From Bolinopsis microptera (lineage: Eukaryota; Ctenophora; Tentaculata; Lobata; Bolinopsidae): a stretch of DNA of 60,000 bases. Of this stretch, positions 1-11,519 are shown piece by piece (position 1 is the stretch's first letter; every line of letters starts with the position of its first letter). The translations under genes and the position numbers were made by a program. Below the pieces are notes generated by a model that had not been told where the DNA came from, searched no databases, and worked only from the letters and a program-made list of their open reading frames with translations. The DNA is taken from contig NC_087079.1 in the NCBI RefSeq assembly GCF_026151205.1, forward strand, positions 1,950,028 to 2,010,027, in the 5' to 3' direction.

Positions 1-640
1 TGTTACTTGAAGAGATCGTTAATCGAGATAAGGATTTCAAATATAGGACGGTCAAACGAAGCAGGGCTGTTGCTTTACAATTAGAAAATTTATTCATAGC
101 GGGAATCGCACTGTAAAATTTACAGATCGTCACATTCAGATCATGTGCCTTAGTTAACCACTTGTATGTTTTTAGGTTATATTTCCACAACCGTGCGTTA
201 ACCGTGCCTTAGGCGACCACTATGGTTGCTTTTGGGCAGTTTGTGCCTTAACCGTGCCTTAACTGTGCGTTAACCGTGCCTTAAGTGACCGTGTCTCAAC
301 CGTGCCTTATGTAACCCTTGTTCCCTAGCCGTGCCTTAACCGTGCCTTAGTTAACCACTTGTATGTTTATATGTTATATTTCCCCAACCGTGCGTTAACC
401 GTGCGTTAACCGTGCCTTAAGCGACCATAATGGTTGCTTTTGGGCAGTTTGTGCCTTAACCGTGCCTTAACCGTGCGTTAACCGTGCGTTAACCGTGCCT
501 TAAGAACCGTGCCTTATGTAACCCTTGTGCCTTAACCGTGCCTCAACCGTGCCTTAACCGTGCCTTAACTGTGCCTTAACCGTGCGTTAACCGTGCCTTA
601 ACCGTGTTATGCCACACTACTGAATTGCCGATACATTCGT
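1..640 (+). repeat. Dispersed element with 11-bp tandem units, copy 1
   Basis: A unique-looking leader (about 1-170) is followed by a tandem array of an 11-bp unit, accgtgcctta, with the variant accgtgcgtta, running to about 610. The reverse complement of the same element, with a shorter array, is at 10906-11254. The two copies match at both ends (base 1 to base 11254; the edge near ttatgccacactactgaat to 10906-10930) and the flanks differ, so this is a dispersed element and not a local duplication. No coding capacity is seen. The left end may lie outside the window. Confidence 0.8.
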
Positions 641-3000
641 TAGTTGTAAAATTCAACAAACAGTGCTGTCGTTGATCGTCTACTCGTAGTTTCTGGATAT
701 TATTTTTTTTTATTTTATTTTTTTATATTATGGATATTATGTTAAAGTGTTAACGATATTATTTGATCATTAGCAACCGAGGATAACTTATTGTAGAAGT
801 TGTTCTGTTTATCGAATGTTGTTAAACTTGATTGCATTGAAAAGTCTATTAGTTTATGTGTCATCAGCAACGATATATTTTGTTGCCTGTTATGCTTGTA
901 CTTTCAGTGTTGTATAATATAAGAATATAAGAGCCTCTCTTGGTCAGTAATTCTCTTGGTAATTGAATTTCGTGTCTCTGATTAGAGGTTCATAAATTAT
1001 ACTTGTGAAGCTGTGAGACTATCAGACTGACATGAATTGCAGCGAAATTAGTGACAGGAACTGGATAGGTTCCTTAGTCGTAAAATTCAATATTTCCATT
1101 ATCACCAATGCTCAAGAACCGGATCATCAATGCGGTCAACACAGATCATACACAAGTTTGTTTGTTTCCGTTATACTCACATTGAATTGCAACCGGCTCC
1201 TTCTTAACTTCTTTTCTTTGTAAGTTATTATAAGTTTATAATAAGTTGGATCTTATGAAGTTATGATAAAATGGTTTTGTTCAATGTTGCCGAAGTATGT
1301 TCTTATGTTGCTCTTAAACTCCGCTGTAAATTAATTTTAATTGTCTCCTATACTATATATGTGTTCATAACGCTTTTGTACGCGCGCAATTAAGCTCAGT
1401 GAGTTAGTGTAGTTAATGTTATACTGGCGTAGGTATAACATATTACCGCTGCCCTTCTTGGACAGTTGTACCGGATGTGGTGGGTTTATGAGTTATTCCA
1501 CCCGCTCTCTCAGACTCAAGTCTCAGTAATTCATGGTCTGGTCACATATTTCCTGTTGCAATGCTTAAACACTCACCTACCTTCGTGTTGTACTGAAAGA
1601 AACCTTTTATTTATAATACTTCAAAGCCTTTGCAATTGACTGTATGAGTAATAAGACCACGTACGTATTGACGATTGTGCAATGTGCATCGGAAGGGGAG
1701 ACAAATTTTAAGAACCTATTCGGCCATTTTGCGGCACCTTGCATTGTTCTTTAACTCTCAGTTCATTATCAATGAACTTCATCGACCCAAGGTTCTTAGC
1801 ACGACCCCCTTCAGGCGTGGGTTTCAGGTTTCTACCGCATTAAACTTCTACACTCGATATTGAGACATGATCTAATTATTTCCAATACTCACCTATTCTT
1901 TATTACGCGGGCATGAATGTTTCTACTCGCCCTTTTTTAAACAGTTTGTTATGAAAAGTTACGCGGTTTATTTGCACGTGCATTTAGTTGATAACACGTG
2001 CAATATGGAAGACACTAGACAGGAACCATCCTGTTGAGTGTTGGCCCATTAAAGTACAGTTCTCTCACCAGTACGAATAGTGAAAGTAAGAAAATATCAA
2101 AATGACGGATCGATGTTGGTTGGAAAGTTTTGTGAGGTCTGATTGTTATAACAATCGACCGCGCGGAGTCAATTTTTGTTGCACTAATTGAAATAAAAGG
2201 TGATGTAACGCTGACAGCTACAGCATTAGAAACTTGAGCTAACATATTTGTCGGAAATATGGACTTAGAATGAAACGGAAGAAATAACATCTAGGTCGCA
2301 CGTCCTAACAAGCGCGTTTGTATGTTTTGCATTCTTAACTAAGGAAGGCGAGCACGAATTTATGTTTTCATTTAGACAGCTCAGCAATACCATCAATATA
2401 CTAGGAATATTAGGTAAGTCGTTTGCTCCGAAATTTTGACTAAAGAAGCTGCATAATATTGAGAGTATTGTTTCACGGGTATCACCTTGCTGTAATTTTA
2501 TAATATTAATGCCTTCGTGACCCCGACTTCTTACTTTCTTAGTATACCATTCCTGGTTTAACAATGAGAATTACACCATGTTGAGTTTACATCCAACTTG
2601 TTTGTGGTCCTTAAGTCCCTCTGCAGCGCAGTGAATTTGAGTTTGCCGCCAAAAATTTGCAATCTACTCGTTTTAAATATTTATTTTTAGGACATTGTGC
2701 AGCACAATTTGTGCCAAGTGCATTTTGTATCATACTGCTCTACCTTACGAAACACTGGCCCTGCTCTTATCATCAATAGTAAGCTTATCTGTTATACTCT
2801 TGAGAGTTTTTTAGTACCTGGTTGTCTTATCCTGTATCTGAAGTATTTAAGTCCTAAATATAAGATTCGAATCTGTCTTGACATAATTGCCCCTAAAGAT
2901 GTTGAGTTTTGTTAAAAAGTTGATATTTGTTTATCTATGCCAAAACTAGCATTATACTATAACCTTTCAAACTTCAAAGTCCTCATATCATCTCAGAGAA
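641..3000. other. No gene recognised
   Basis: AT-rich sequence. The short open frames here show no motif, no splice-consistent continuation and no family resemblance. Part of it must hold the promoter and 5' UTR of the receptor starting at 3001, but I see no clear TATA box or other signal that I would defend. Confidence 0.5.
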
Positions 3001-5175
3001 ATGTCCACTGTCGGATCTACAGCTACCACCTTAACATCCGTTACAACCTCTTTTATCACGGTGGGCCCGAAAGATCTCGTCTTTAACCCTTTTAAAGACT
3101 ATGAACAAGATCCAGGTGATGACATTTCAGGTGAAGCTAGCACGACAGTCACAGAGTTCGTCAGTTCTTACTCAGCAAAAGTAGAAATCCTTGACCTATT
3201 GGTCAACCCCAGCTGGAGCAATAGTTCTGCAGCAGACAAAAGCGAGGTATTCACTGACAAGAATTCCGAAGGAGGTTTCACATACGAGGGATTCAAGATA
3301 ACGAGGGCAGTTAGTGTGCCCTGTCTCTTCCTCATGTTGGTGTCATCCATCCTCCTTGTGTACATCATCCTAAAACACCTCAGAGGAATCCTCTATCTCT
3401 ACATCTCCGTTCTCTTCTATGCTTTTACTCAGGTTTGTACAATTATTATGACTATGGTGAAGTTTCAATTTTTTGCAAATTTTTGACATCCTACTTGCCG
3501 GAGTACAGAGTAGATAGCCTCATTAGAGACTTACTGAAACTAAAAAATGAATCATCACATTCACCGCTGACCACAGACTATGTCACTGACTCTTACTGAC
3601 TATGTCACTGACTCCTACTGACTGTGTCACTGACTGTGTCACTGACTATGTCACTGACTATGTCACTGACTCCTACTGACTGTGTCACTGACTGTGTCAC
3701 TGACTGTGTCACTGACTATGTCACTGACTCCTACTGACTGTGTCACTGACTGTGTCACTGACTATGTCACTGACTATGTCACTGACTGTGTCACTGACTG
3801 TGTCACTGACTGTGTCACTGACTATGTCACTGACTATGTCACTGACTATGTCACTGACTCCTACTGACTGTGTCACTGACTATGTCACTGACTGTGTCAG
3901 TGACTGTGTCACTGACTGTGTCACTGACTCCTACTGACTGTGTCACTGACTGTGTCACTGACTATGTCACTGACTATGTCACTGACTATGTCACTGACTA
4001 TGTCACTGACTATGTCACTGACTCCTACTGACTGTGTCACTGACTGTGTCACTGACTATGTCACTGACTCCTACTGACTATGTCACTGACTCCTACTGAC
4101 TATGTCACTGACTATGTCACTGACTATGTCACAGACTATGCCACTGACTATGTCACTGACTATGTCACTGACTATGTCACTGACTGTGTCACTGACTATG
4201 TCACTGACTATGTCACTGACTGTGTCACTGACTGTGTCACTGACTATGTCACTGACTCCTACTGACTATGTCACTGACTGTGTCACTGACTGTGTCACAG
4301 ATTATGTCACTGACTCCTACTGATTGTGTCACTGACTCCCCCTCCCTCTCCAGGTGCTGCTAGTCCTAGTGATGGTTGTCTCATGGTCTTTACGTGACGT
4401 GCCCCAGACCCCCTTCTCCTGCCAGTACTTCGTCACAATCCAGAGTGTGAGTCTCGTGCTCCCTGTCTACGGACTCCTCTTCATCACAGTCGTCAGAACC
4501 ATCTTCCTCAGACGCCCCTTCGACAACGATCTCCTTCTTGAAGCACGGTTCCAGCTTACCGGACTTTGCATTAGTTTGTGTGTATGCGGGGTTGTGTTCT
4601 CGCTTCCTCACCTTGGTGTCTGCGAGATTGACCTCATAAAGCCAGCAGGAGGTACATCCTACTGTGGTTACAGATGGGAGGGTGTGGAGTGTAGAGCGTT
4701 CAAAACTTCAGCACTGATTGTAGGGTACATCCTCCCCGTCCTGTTAGTCCTGGTGCTCTACGCTGTGATCTACAGCACAGTTCTCGTGCTCCGTACCAGG
4801 ACCAGGAAGATGACCCAATCAGTGGGACTGATGAGTGAGTCTTCTGAGAAACAGACGGTCTCCAGAAGCAAGAGCCTGGAATGGGTTGAGAAGATCAGAA
4901 CTTCAATGCCCTGGTGCATTATCATCATATTATTCTTATACATCGTGTCCACTGTTCCCTGGATACCCATGGAACTTTATACTCACAAAGTGACTGCTAT
5001 TTTAGGAAATCGGAATTATTCCACCCTGTTATTTGACATTCTGTATTCAGTGCTGTTGTTGGGATCCGGCTTGTCACCTCTAACCTACTTGGTTACTTCC
5101 AATACACTACGTGGATTGTTTCTCGTAGAGTACAGAAAGCTCAGAGGTTATTCTTGTTGTGAGAGTAATGTTTAA
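3001..5175 (+). CDS. Rhodopsin-like 7TM receptor (orphan GPCR), two exons
   Basis: Predicted plasma-membrane G-protein-coupled receptor of 417 residues. Exon 1 is 3001-3432 (144 codons, donor CAG|GTTTGT); exon 2 is 4354-5175 (acceptor ctctccag|GTG), and the intron is phase 0. The first 100 residues are Ser/Thr- and acid-rich with an N-S-S glycosylation site near residue 74 and no evident signal peptide. TM1 lies at about 104-124 and TM2 spans the splice junction; five more hydrophobic segments follow. TM3 ends in VVRTIFLRRPF, so the DRY arginine is kept but the Asp and Tyr are not. TM6 carries TVPWIP and TM7 SPLTYL in place of NPxxY. A long basic/Ser-rich loop joins TM5 and TM6. The receptor is not close to the three related receptors further along, and no ligand can be inferred. 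An AATAAA lies about 280 nt after the stop. The fold is secure; class A membership is likely. Confidence 0.82.
3573..4335 (+). repeat. 12/10-bp minisatellite filling the receptor intron
   Basis: Units of actgactatgtc and actgactgtgtc (12 bp) are interspersed with a 10-bp unit, actgactcct. The array takes up about 760 of the 921 intron bases and stops a few bases before the polypyrimidine tract of the acceptor. It gives small Val-Thr-Asp repeat open frames in several frames, which are by-products and not genes. Confidence 0.93.
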
Positions 5176-5880
5176 GCCCTATAAACTTATAAACATATGA
5201 TGAAACTGACTGTGATAGTTTTGATAACATCAGATGCGAATATCTTCGGGTTATGAACCGCAGACTTATAAACGGTACTTTTAATGTTCATTTTTTACAG
5301 AATTGCTTCTTTAATAACAGGCAAAATTCATGTTCTATTAACAGTTTTTAAATCATGATTTACATTTTGTAAAAATTCGCATGCAAACCAAACACAAAGA
5401 TCAAATTCCTGCTTCAAAGAATGTCCAGCTTACATTAAAAATACCAATATCTTAATAAACTCACTAAGTCCAGCATTTTTCTCAAAACAAAGCCTGAATA
5501 ATTAAGCCCATGAGCTAAACGAGCACTTATAAGGCTGCCTGGGTCGGGGAGCGTGGTGTAAGCTCTTGTGGACTATGGTGTTGGGTGATATCTGTCCTCT
5601 GAGGAGCCTGCAGACCCCCCAGGTGTCCAACTGGTGCCACTCGTCTTTTAGGTGGACCAAATATGTGCATCTGATTGATAATTTAGAATAGAACTTGAAG
5701 TTTGGAATAGGTGCGCCTTTAATTTGGGCAAGAAATGAAATTCATGGGACCATCTCGGAAGAAATTCGTAACAAAGGTTTCTCGTTAGGAATGTGTTGTC
5801 CAATGTCTCAGGAAATGTATTAGGGCGTTTTATATTCAGCCAATTGGATTTTTTACGATACCATATTCTTAAAGGAAGAA
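5176..5880. other. Intergenic: 3' ends of convergent genes and a MITE fragment
   Basis: Lies between the receptor stop and the last recognised minus-strand exon. About 5715-5815 resembles the left part of the MITE at 54788-54969 (shared ttcatgggaccatct and attcgtaacaaaggtttctc). On the minus strand 5525-5660 is open in two frames after a possible acceptor (cctaaaag) and could hold a further 3' exon of the modular gene, but the better-looking frame does not match the preceding phase, so I do not call it. Confidence 0.4.
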
Positions 5881-5881
5881 A

Positions 5882-7839
5882 CTAAACTTGCAAAAATTGG
5901 ATTAAAAAACATCTTAGATAATTTATGACTAACCCGTCTTTGGGACAAATCCTTACATCTTGAGGATCAACAGTGTAGTTCCTGCCACCAATCTTACACT
6001 TGTAGATCCAGATGTCATTCTCCCTGTTCCCACTTCTCGGAGGTTTGAAAGCTTGGATACTTCCTATGTACTCCAACTTCTTCGTAACTGCAAAGGAAAG
6101 ATGATATAAAGTGATATGTTATTCATTGTTAAGTGTTAATGCGAAATTAAAAACCAGTTAAGGTTGGAAATTGAGGATGGGGAAATAGCTACCACTTAGT
6201 AAAATATGATCATGTTTACCTGCGCTCCTGGGCACGTCCACCCACAAGTCTTCCTCAATATTAACAGACAGCACACTGCAGTTAGGAGTAGACTTGACAT
6301 GACAGGGTAGGACCCGGTACACACACCCCTCATACTCCACATCGTACACTACTCTCGTCTTCCCCTGTTCCTCCTTCCGTGTCTTTCTTACTGTCTTCAC
6401 ACTTTCTATGTTTTCCTTTATGAAGTTTTTAGTGGTGGAGGGTTTGGAGCTCCAGAGGCTGCCAGGTTTTTGTTGTCCTCGCTTGATCGGAGACCGGGTT
6501 AAGATTCTGTGACCAACTTTCGAGGGTTTTGTCTTCCGTACATTTAGGCTGGGTTTGTGTCGCTTTATGTAAGGAGAAATTGAAGAGAGAATCCTGTTGT
6601 TGTACTTCTTTCCCTCCTCCTTATCCAAAGAAGCAAAATGGATCCCGTAATTAGCCTCATTGTAAAGCCTCCTCAGTAGGTTGATACTCTCCCTATGTGA
6701 CCGGTCTGGAACTTCACTCTCCTCTTCCTCCTCTTCCACAAGTGTAACCTCTTCATCTGTCTCAGAATCTGAGGGATCTGACACCATATAGGGCGACAAA
6801 GAGGCCTCACTTAGCTCTGTGTCCATCCTTTCTTTCTCTTCTCTGAGGATCATTAATTATTTGATATGTCAGCTGTTGTTTGATGACCATTATTTGAGGA
6901 TCGATCCTCGAAACTAATCGATCCTCGAAACTAAAAATAAGTATCATCAGTGCATGTTATTTGAAAAGTAATACAATAAAAACATACCCCTGAATCTTAT
7001 CGCCATATTCGTTTGCTCTTGACTTGCTGAATCTGAGGTAGCAGTCCTTGTCCAAAGTAACAGGGCCTTGGTGCAGGTTTGATTTTGACATCCACTTTCT
7101 GGGGGCCTTTTGATTTGCGAGCTTTGATGAGTCCCTTGATGCTATGTGCGCGCTGTGTTCGGTGTTTGTCTGTAATAATCAGGGAAACTTGTAGAGTTGT
7201 AGAAGTGTAGAGAGAGCAATATTTTTACTCGGTTTACTGAATTTGTGACTATGTGGATTATTAATTAGAAACTAAACTAAATGCACATATTATTATTATA
7301 TTATTACTATATTAACACACTGAATGCTCACATACCTGTGACAGGTAACTGCTCATCCTGCTTCTGGACAGACCCCTGAGGATCACTTGAAGTAACGGAT
7401 TCACGGTTTCCAAGTTCACATCCTTTTTGTCCAGTAGCTCTCTGAGGGGAAATCAGTCATAGTGATACACATCCGCAAAAATCGTAAAAGATATAGAACT
7501 TAAAATTTGTAGACTTGTTCAAATGCTTCAATGGCCTTCAAATCAGCATGAAAAAATAACAAATTGGCCAATGAATAAGAATTTTAGTGACAAAAATTTG
7601 GACCCCCGCAAGTGGTGTCAAAAACGCGAATTAAATAGGTAATAATTATTTTAGTCTCTTGAGTCTTGAAACCACTTTAGGGTTAAGTTAGACGGGTGAA
7701 ACTCACGTCATGACCGTGATGAGATCTAGAGTCTCCTGCTCTATCTTGGCCTTGTGCTGCTGGCTCGCTAGCGGCATCTCCTCCGTCACTTGATCGGGGG
7801 TCTCTTGGGGTACCAAAACTGGGGCCGCTTCCTTCAGTC
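5882..7839 (-). CDS. Modular beta-repeat protein, 3' group of exons (5 exons)
   Basis: Five minus-strand exons join without a frame break: 7839-7707 (enters in phase 1, leaves in phase 2), 7441-7336 (to phase 0), 7169-6988 (to phase 2), 6842-6220 (to phase 1) and 6087 to a stop at 5882; a GGTTAGT donor near 5938 could continue it. All introns are GT-AG. The product begins with a Leu/Glu-rich helical stretch, then a basic segment, then DTELSEA and a run of acidic residues, a Lys/Arg-rich linker, and finally copies of a short motif: VEYEGCVYRVLPCHVK, VNIEEDLWVDVPRSAV and YKCKIGGRNYTVDPQDVRI. The same motif recurs in the exons at 12314-16165, and DTELSE has a counterpart there. I do not recognise the family. 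It may be the 3' end of that gene, but the phases (2 leaving 12314, 1 entering 7839) need a missing exon, so two related tandem genes are also possible. Confidence 0.7.
7561..7700 (+). repeat. Dispersed short repeat in intron, copy 1
   Basis: Shares aatgaataagaa, ttggacccccgcaagtggtg and ccactttagggtta...gacggg with 50914-51031 (same orientation); a partial reversed copy is at about 41716-41750. It ends a few bases from the splice donor at 7706. No coding potential; probably a MITE- or SINE-like family. Confidence 0.65.
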
Positions 7840-7862
7840 CTGGGATAGAGGTCAGTTAAAAG

Positions 7863-7959
7863 ACTTTATTTGGACAGACATTAATTGGACGCTGTAGGCC
7901 CTAGCGTTCAATGAACGCTAGGGCCTACAGCGTCCAATTAATGTCTGTTCAAATAAAGT
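7863..7959. repeat. Near-perfect 48-bp palindrome (fold-back)
   Basis: Arms 7863-7910 and 7912-7959 are reverse complements with one mismatch around a single central base. The following 150 bp repeats related pieces (gttcattttaatgt, cgttcaaataaagtccga), so the whole of 7863-8115 looks like a fold-back MITE inserted upstream of the exon at 7839. Confidence 0.85.
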
Positions 7960-8865
7960 GAACGCCGTTCATTTTAATGTTCGTTCAAATAAAGTCCGAC
8001 AAGGTGGTTAAATTAAATATATTAAATGAATGCCGTTGAGCGTTCATTTTAATGTCCGTTCAAAAGTATGTCCGTTCAAAAAATCTTCGGTCAAATAACG
8101 TCCGATAAGGTAAGTTAGATTGAACAGTAGCTCAGTTCTGGTGTCGGAACAAATTGACAGTGACACTTGACAGCCTGACTGTGTTGACTTGAGCTAGACT
8201 AAACGTATGATACGTATTGTAATGAAAGCTACTCTACAAAGACAAACTCTTGTCGAGTAAGAGTTCGTTTTCCTGAAGAATGTGTCCATTTTAGGAGTCT
8301 AACGGATCTCCCTAATTTAAATAATCTCCCTGATTTAAATAATCTCCCTGATTTGAATAATGCCAAATTAATTTTAATTTTAAACATATTATTGCTACTT
8401 AATTTTAGGGGACCTGTACTGTACTGGCAACTTAACACTCATTTTAATGCAGTAACTCAATTTTCAGTGAAGTACGTGATTATGAATAAATAGGTATATC
8501 CCTAAATTGATTTTCTACCTCAAAGGATCATCGAAATAGGGTCAATAATATGCAAATAAATATCACAATTATCAACGACCTGTGCGTGGTGTCAGATGTG
8601 GTGGATCTATATTCTATTCATTCGTCGTATGTAGATGACTCACAAACCTGATATTCATGATATGGAATACTAAAATATACGGGTTGGTATGTTCCTGCGA
8701 TTGTATTGGATAATTATGATCCTCTCACATATAAACGGGTCTAAACAGCTCGAAGATTCGTCATTTAATAGTTCTGGGTCCGAGTGCTATCATTTTCTCC
8801 TGACTTCACTATAACGAGACTCAGGGAGACACACAGGGTCCCTCCCTAGCTCCATTATCTCCTTT
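7960..8865. other. Non-coding, with a 19-bp triplet repeat
   Basis: Contains the tail of the fold-back element and three tandem copies of a 19-bp unit (ctccctgatttaaataat) at about 8307-8360. No exon with plausible splice signals was found, although a bridging exon of the minus-strand gene would have to lie between 7839 and 12314. Confidence 0.5.
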
Positions 8866-8950
8866 AGCACGTGCACGTGCACAATATATGTCCGCGTGCA
8901 CGTGCACACTGTATGTCCGCGTGCACGTGCACACTGTATGTCCGCGTGCT
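8866..8950 (+). promoter_or_regulatory. Cluster of four CACGTG E-boxes upstream of ornithine decarboxylase
   Basis: CACGTG occurs at 8868-8873, 8874-8879, 8899-8904 and 8924-8929, within a tandem unit of about 27 bp that also holds GCGTG and ctgtatgtccg. The cluster is 300-370 bp upstream of the decarboxylase ATG. CACGTG is the MYC/MAX-type E-box, and vertebrate ODC1 is a classical MYC target through paired CACGTG sites. That this cluster works the same way is inference; it may simply be a small minisatellite. Confidence 0.5.
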
Positions 8951-9241
8951 CTCACTTTGAAGCGTGCTCTCGCTCTGAAGCTTCTTTATTTTCCAACTCT
9001 GCGAGGCACTTGCTTCAGTTGCCAGTAACCACGTAACGTTAAATTACCAGCAGCTAATGGCTTCTCCTGCTACCAGACACCTAGTTACCTCATGTAGAAC
9101 TATTCGCAATCCTACACCTGGCTGGAACCCCCCTTTGTGACGTGTGATCCGATTACGAAAACTATTTAACCACTACTCCATTCCAGAGTTCAGTTTGCAA
9201 TCTGGTGCTGCAGCTATTTTACAGACTGTTTCGATCACACG

Positions 9242-10580
9242 ATGTCGCAACAACTTCTACTTGTCACTAAAGTTGCAAGTGTGGATAGTTATGTTCGGAA
9301 GACTTTGCAAAACCGGGATGAGTTTGAGGACGATCCTTTCACGGTTGTTAATTTGTCAGACATTCAAGAGAGATTTGAAGAGTGGAAGAAGGAGTTCCCC
9401 GAGGTTGAGCCTTTCTTCGCAGTAAAGGCACAACACAATGCCAACACTTTGAAACTCTTAGCAGATAATGGTTGTGGTTTTGATGTTGCATCTCTAGGTG
9501 AGTTGGAGAGTGTTGTAGAAGCAGGGGTTCCGGCGGAGAGAATCCTCTATGCACAACCCTACAAACAGCTTTCTCATCTTCTCTACGCCATGGAACGGGA
9601 CATTATATCAGTTTGTGACTCAGTCGACGAGATTGAAAAGATTGGTGAATTATCCGCACGAATGAACCTCAATCCGAGAATCCTGATAAGGATTTTGCCA
9701 GATGATAAAGAGAGTGACTCTCAAGCCAGTCTCTCCACCAAGTTTGGAGCTCCCCTCCGTATACTGGACGACCTCATGAAAGCAGCTACAAACCACAAAG
9801 TAACTGTAGTGGGGATAAGTTTCCATGTTGGAAGCCACTGTCACTCTGCTGAACCGTACCTCAATACTCTCCGTCTCTCCAGAGTGTGGTGGGATAGGGT
9901 GGTGGGAGAGCACGGGGCACAGCTTCAGGTGCTGGATATAGGTGGGGGATACCCGGGGGAGGGTGGCCCTGACTTTAAGATAATGACTGGACAGATCAAC
10001 AGTGGGATAGAGGAGCACTATGGTGATATCAGGAGAGATATCCGGATCATAGCTGAACCTGGCCGGTACATGGTTACGAGTTCGTTGAGTGTTGTAACGA
10101 ATGTGATAGCAGAGAAGGGTAACACATGTGGAGTCTTGGGGTATGTACTGAATACAGGGGGTTTATGGTGGGCTGAGCTACTCAGCGTGGGATAGAAGGG
10201 CTGCTAGAGGCTCTAAACCGTACCGAGTAAGGTTAAATCTTACTAACGGGTCGTGTCATTCTCGTGATCATAGCAGAGGAGAAGACGAGCTGGATAGTGC
10301 AGTTCAGATTAACGGAGCAGAAGATGTTACACCCGAGAGCGATCAGGAGAAGGAACCTGCTAGGATGGTGTTCTGGGGGCCGACTTGTGATAGCTCTGAT
10401 AGACTTATTGATGGGTATCATGTGCCCGGTATTAAAAGAGGTGATTGGATAGTGTTTCCGGACTTGGGTGCATACTGCAGCAATATAATGACTACCTTCA
10501 ACGGATTTGCTCACCCTAAGATGCACTTTGTGCACACAGATATGCATGGAGAAAAGATTGAACAATTCTTTCATCGTTAA
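9242..10580 (+). CDS. ODC1: Ornithine decarboxylase, intronless, one 1-nt frameshift
   Basis: Pyridoxal-phosphate group IV decarboxylase (ornithine to putrescine, first step of polyamine synthesis, cytosolic). About 445 codons if read through one shift, close to the usual 450-460. Visible landmarks: PFFAVKAQ with the PLP lysine at about residue 62, FHVGSH, the phosphate loop GGGYPGEGG, EPGRYM and, near the C terminus, WGPTCDSSDR with the catalytic Cys-Asp. Both PLP Lys and Cys are kept, which favours an enzyme over an antizyme inhibitor. The first frame runs from 9242 and would stop at 10195. Homology moves to the +1 frame at 10161, after a run of five G (10157-10161), and continues without a stop to 10580. 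Removing one G would restore the frame, so this is a sequencing or assembly error, a null allele or a young pseudogene. It has no introns and lies opposite the minus-strand modular gene. A TATA-like ctatttaa lies near 9165. Confidence 0.9.
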
Positions 10581-10595
10581 TTAATTTTTGGAAAG

Positions 10596-10601
10596 AATAA
10601 A
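10596..10601 (+). terminator. AATAAA poly(A) signal of ornithine decarboxylase
   Basis: AATAAA sits about 16 nt after the stop codon. The downstream sequence is conserved in the decayed second copy (shared ttgtgatctattaaaa), so the duplicated segment included the 3' flank. Confidence 0.6.
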
Positions 10602-10905
10602 CATTACATCTACTTTATTAAACGTAACTTTTAATTCGCTACTAATTGTGTAGGTTATTGTGATCTATTAAAAACAATTTATTTGCTTCTCTGAATCGAG
10701 CAAGTGATGAAAAGAGCATACTTTGTGGCTACGAATTCGTAGCCAACGAGAGCATTTTGGTCTAAATCTATAAACCCACGTGTTTCCTATTTATAGAAAT
10801 CGCTTATATATAGGCAAAAAAACTTATACGATTATGTCACAAATCACACTTCAGTTAGATCATTTTCCGATACGAGATTGGGGACGGGTTCTACAAACAA
10901 ACAAA

Positions 10906-11254
10906 GGCAACTCAGTAGTGTGGCATAACACGGTTAACGCACGGTTAAGGCACGGTTAAGGCACAGTTAAGGCACGGTTAAGGCACGGTTAAGGCACGGT
11001 TAAGGCACAAGGGTTACATAAGGCACGGTTCTTAAGGCACGGTTAACGCACGGTTAACGCACGGTTGGGGAAATATAACCTATAAACATACAAGTGGTTA
11101 ACTAAGGCACATGATCTGAATGTGACGATCTGTAAATTTTACAGTGCGATTCCCGCTATGAATAAATTTTCTAATTGTAAAGCAACAGCCCTGCTTCGTT
11201 TGACCGTCCTATATTTGAAATCCTTATCTCGATTAATGATCTCTTCAGGTAACA
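10906..11254 (-). repeat. Dispersed element with 11-bp tandem units, copy 2 (inverted)
   Basis: Reverse complement of 1-640, with a shorter array of the same 11-bp unit and an almost identical leader at 11086-11254. It separates the decarboxylase from its decayed copy. The small open frame starting at 11122 is inside the element and is not a gene. Confidence 0.85.
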
Positions 11255-11519
11255 AAGCTCTTCAAATTAAGTTAACATCTCCTAGAGCTCACACCTGTTT
11301 ATTTGAGCGAGGTGATCTACACAACCTACTTCGCAGTCATGTATCAGATCACATCACCCCAACCTTGCTGCGTGCTGACACACCCGCACATTATCAATAC
11401 ATCAAACTTTTGACTCGTGATCAGCTGACAATGGAATCTATCCCGAATAAACAAGCTCTGTCCTATAAGATTTGTATATAAAGCAGTACTTCAACCAACT
11501 CTCCACATTTTGATTGTTA

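Noticed and set aside
3682-4323. Several Val-Thr-Asp repeat open frames
   Set aside because: Products of the intronic 12-bp minisatellite.
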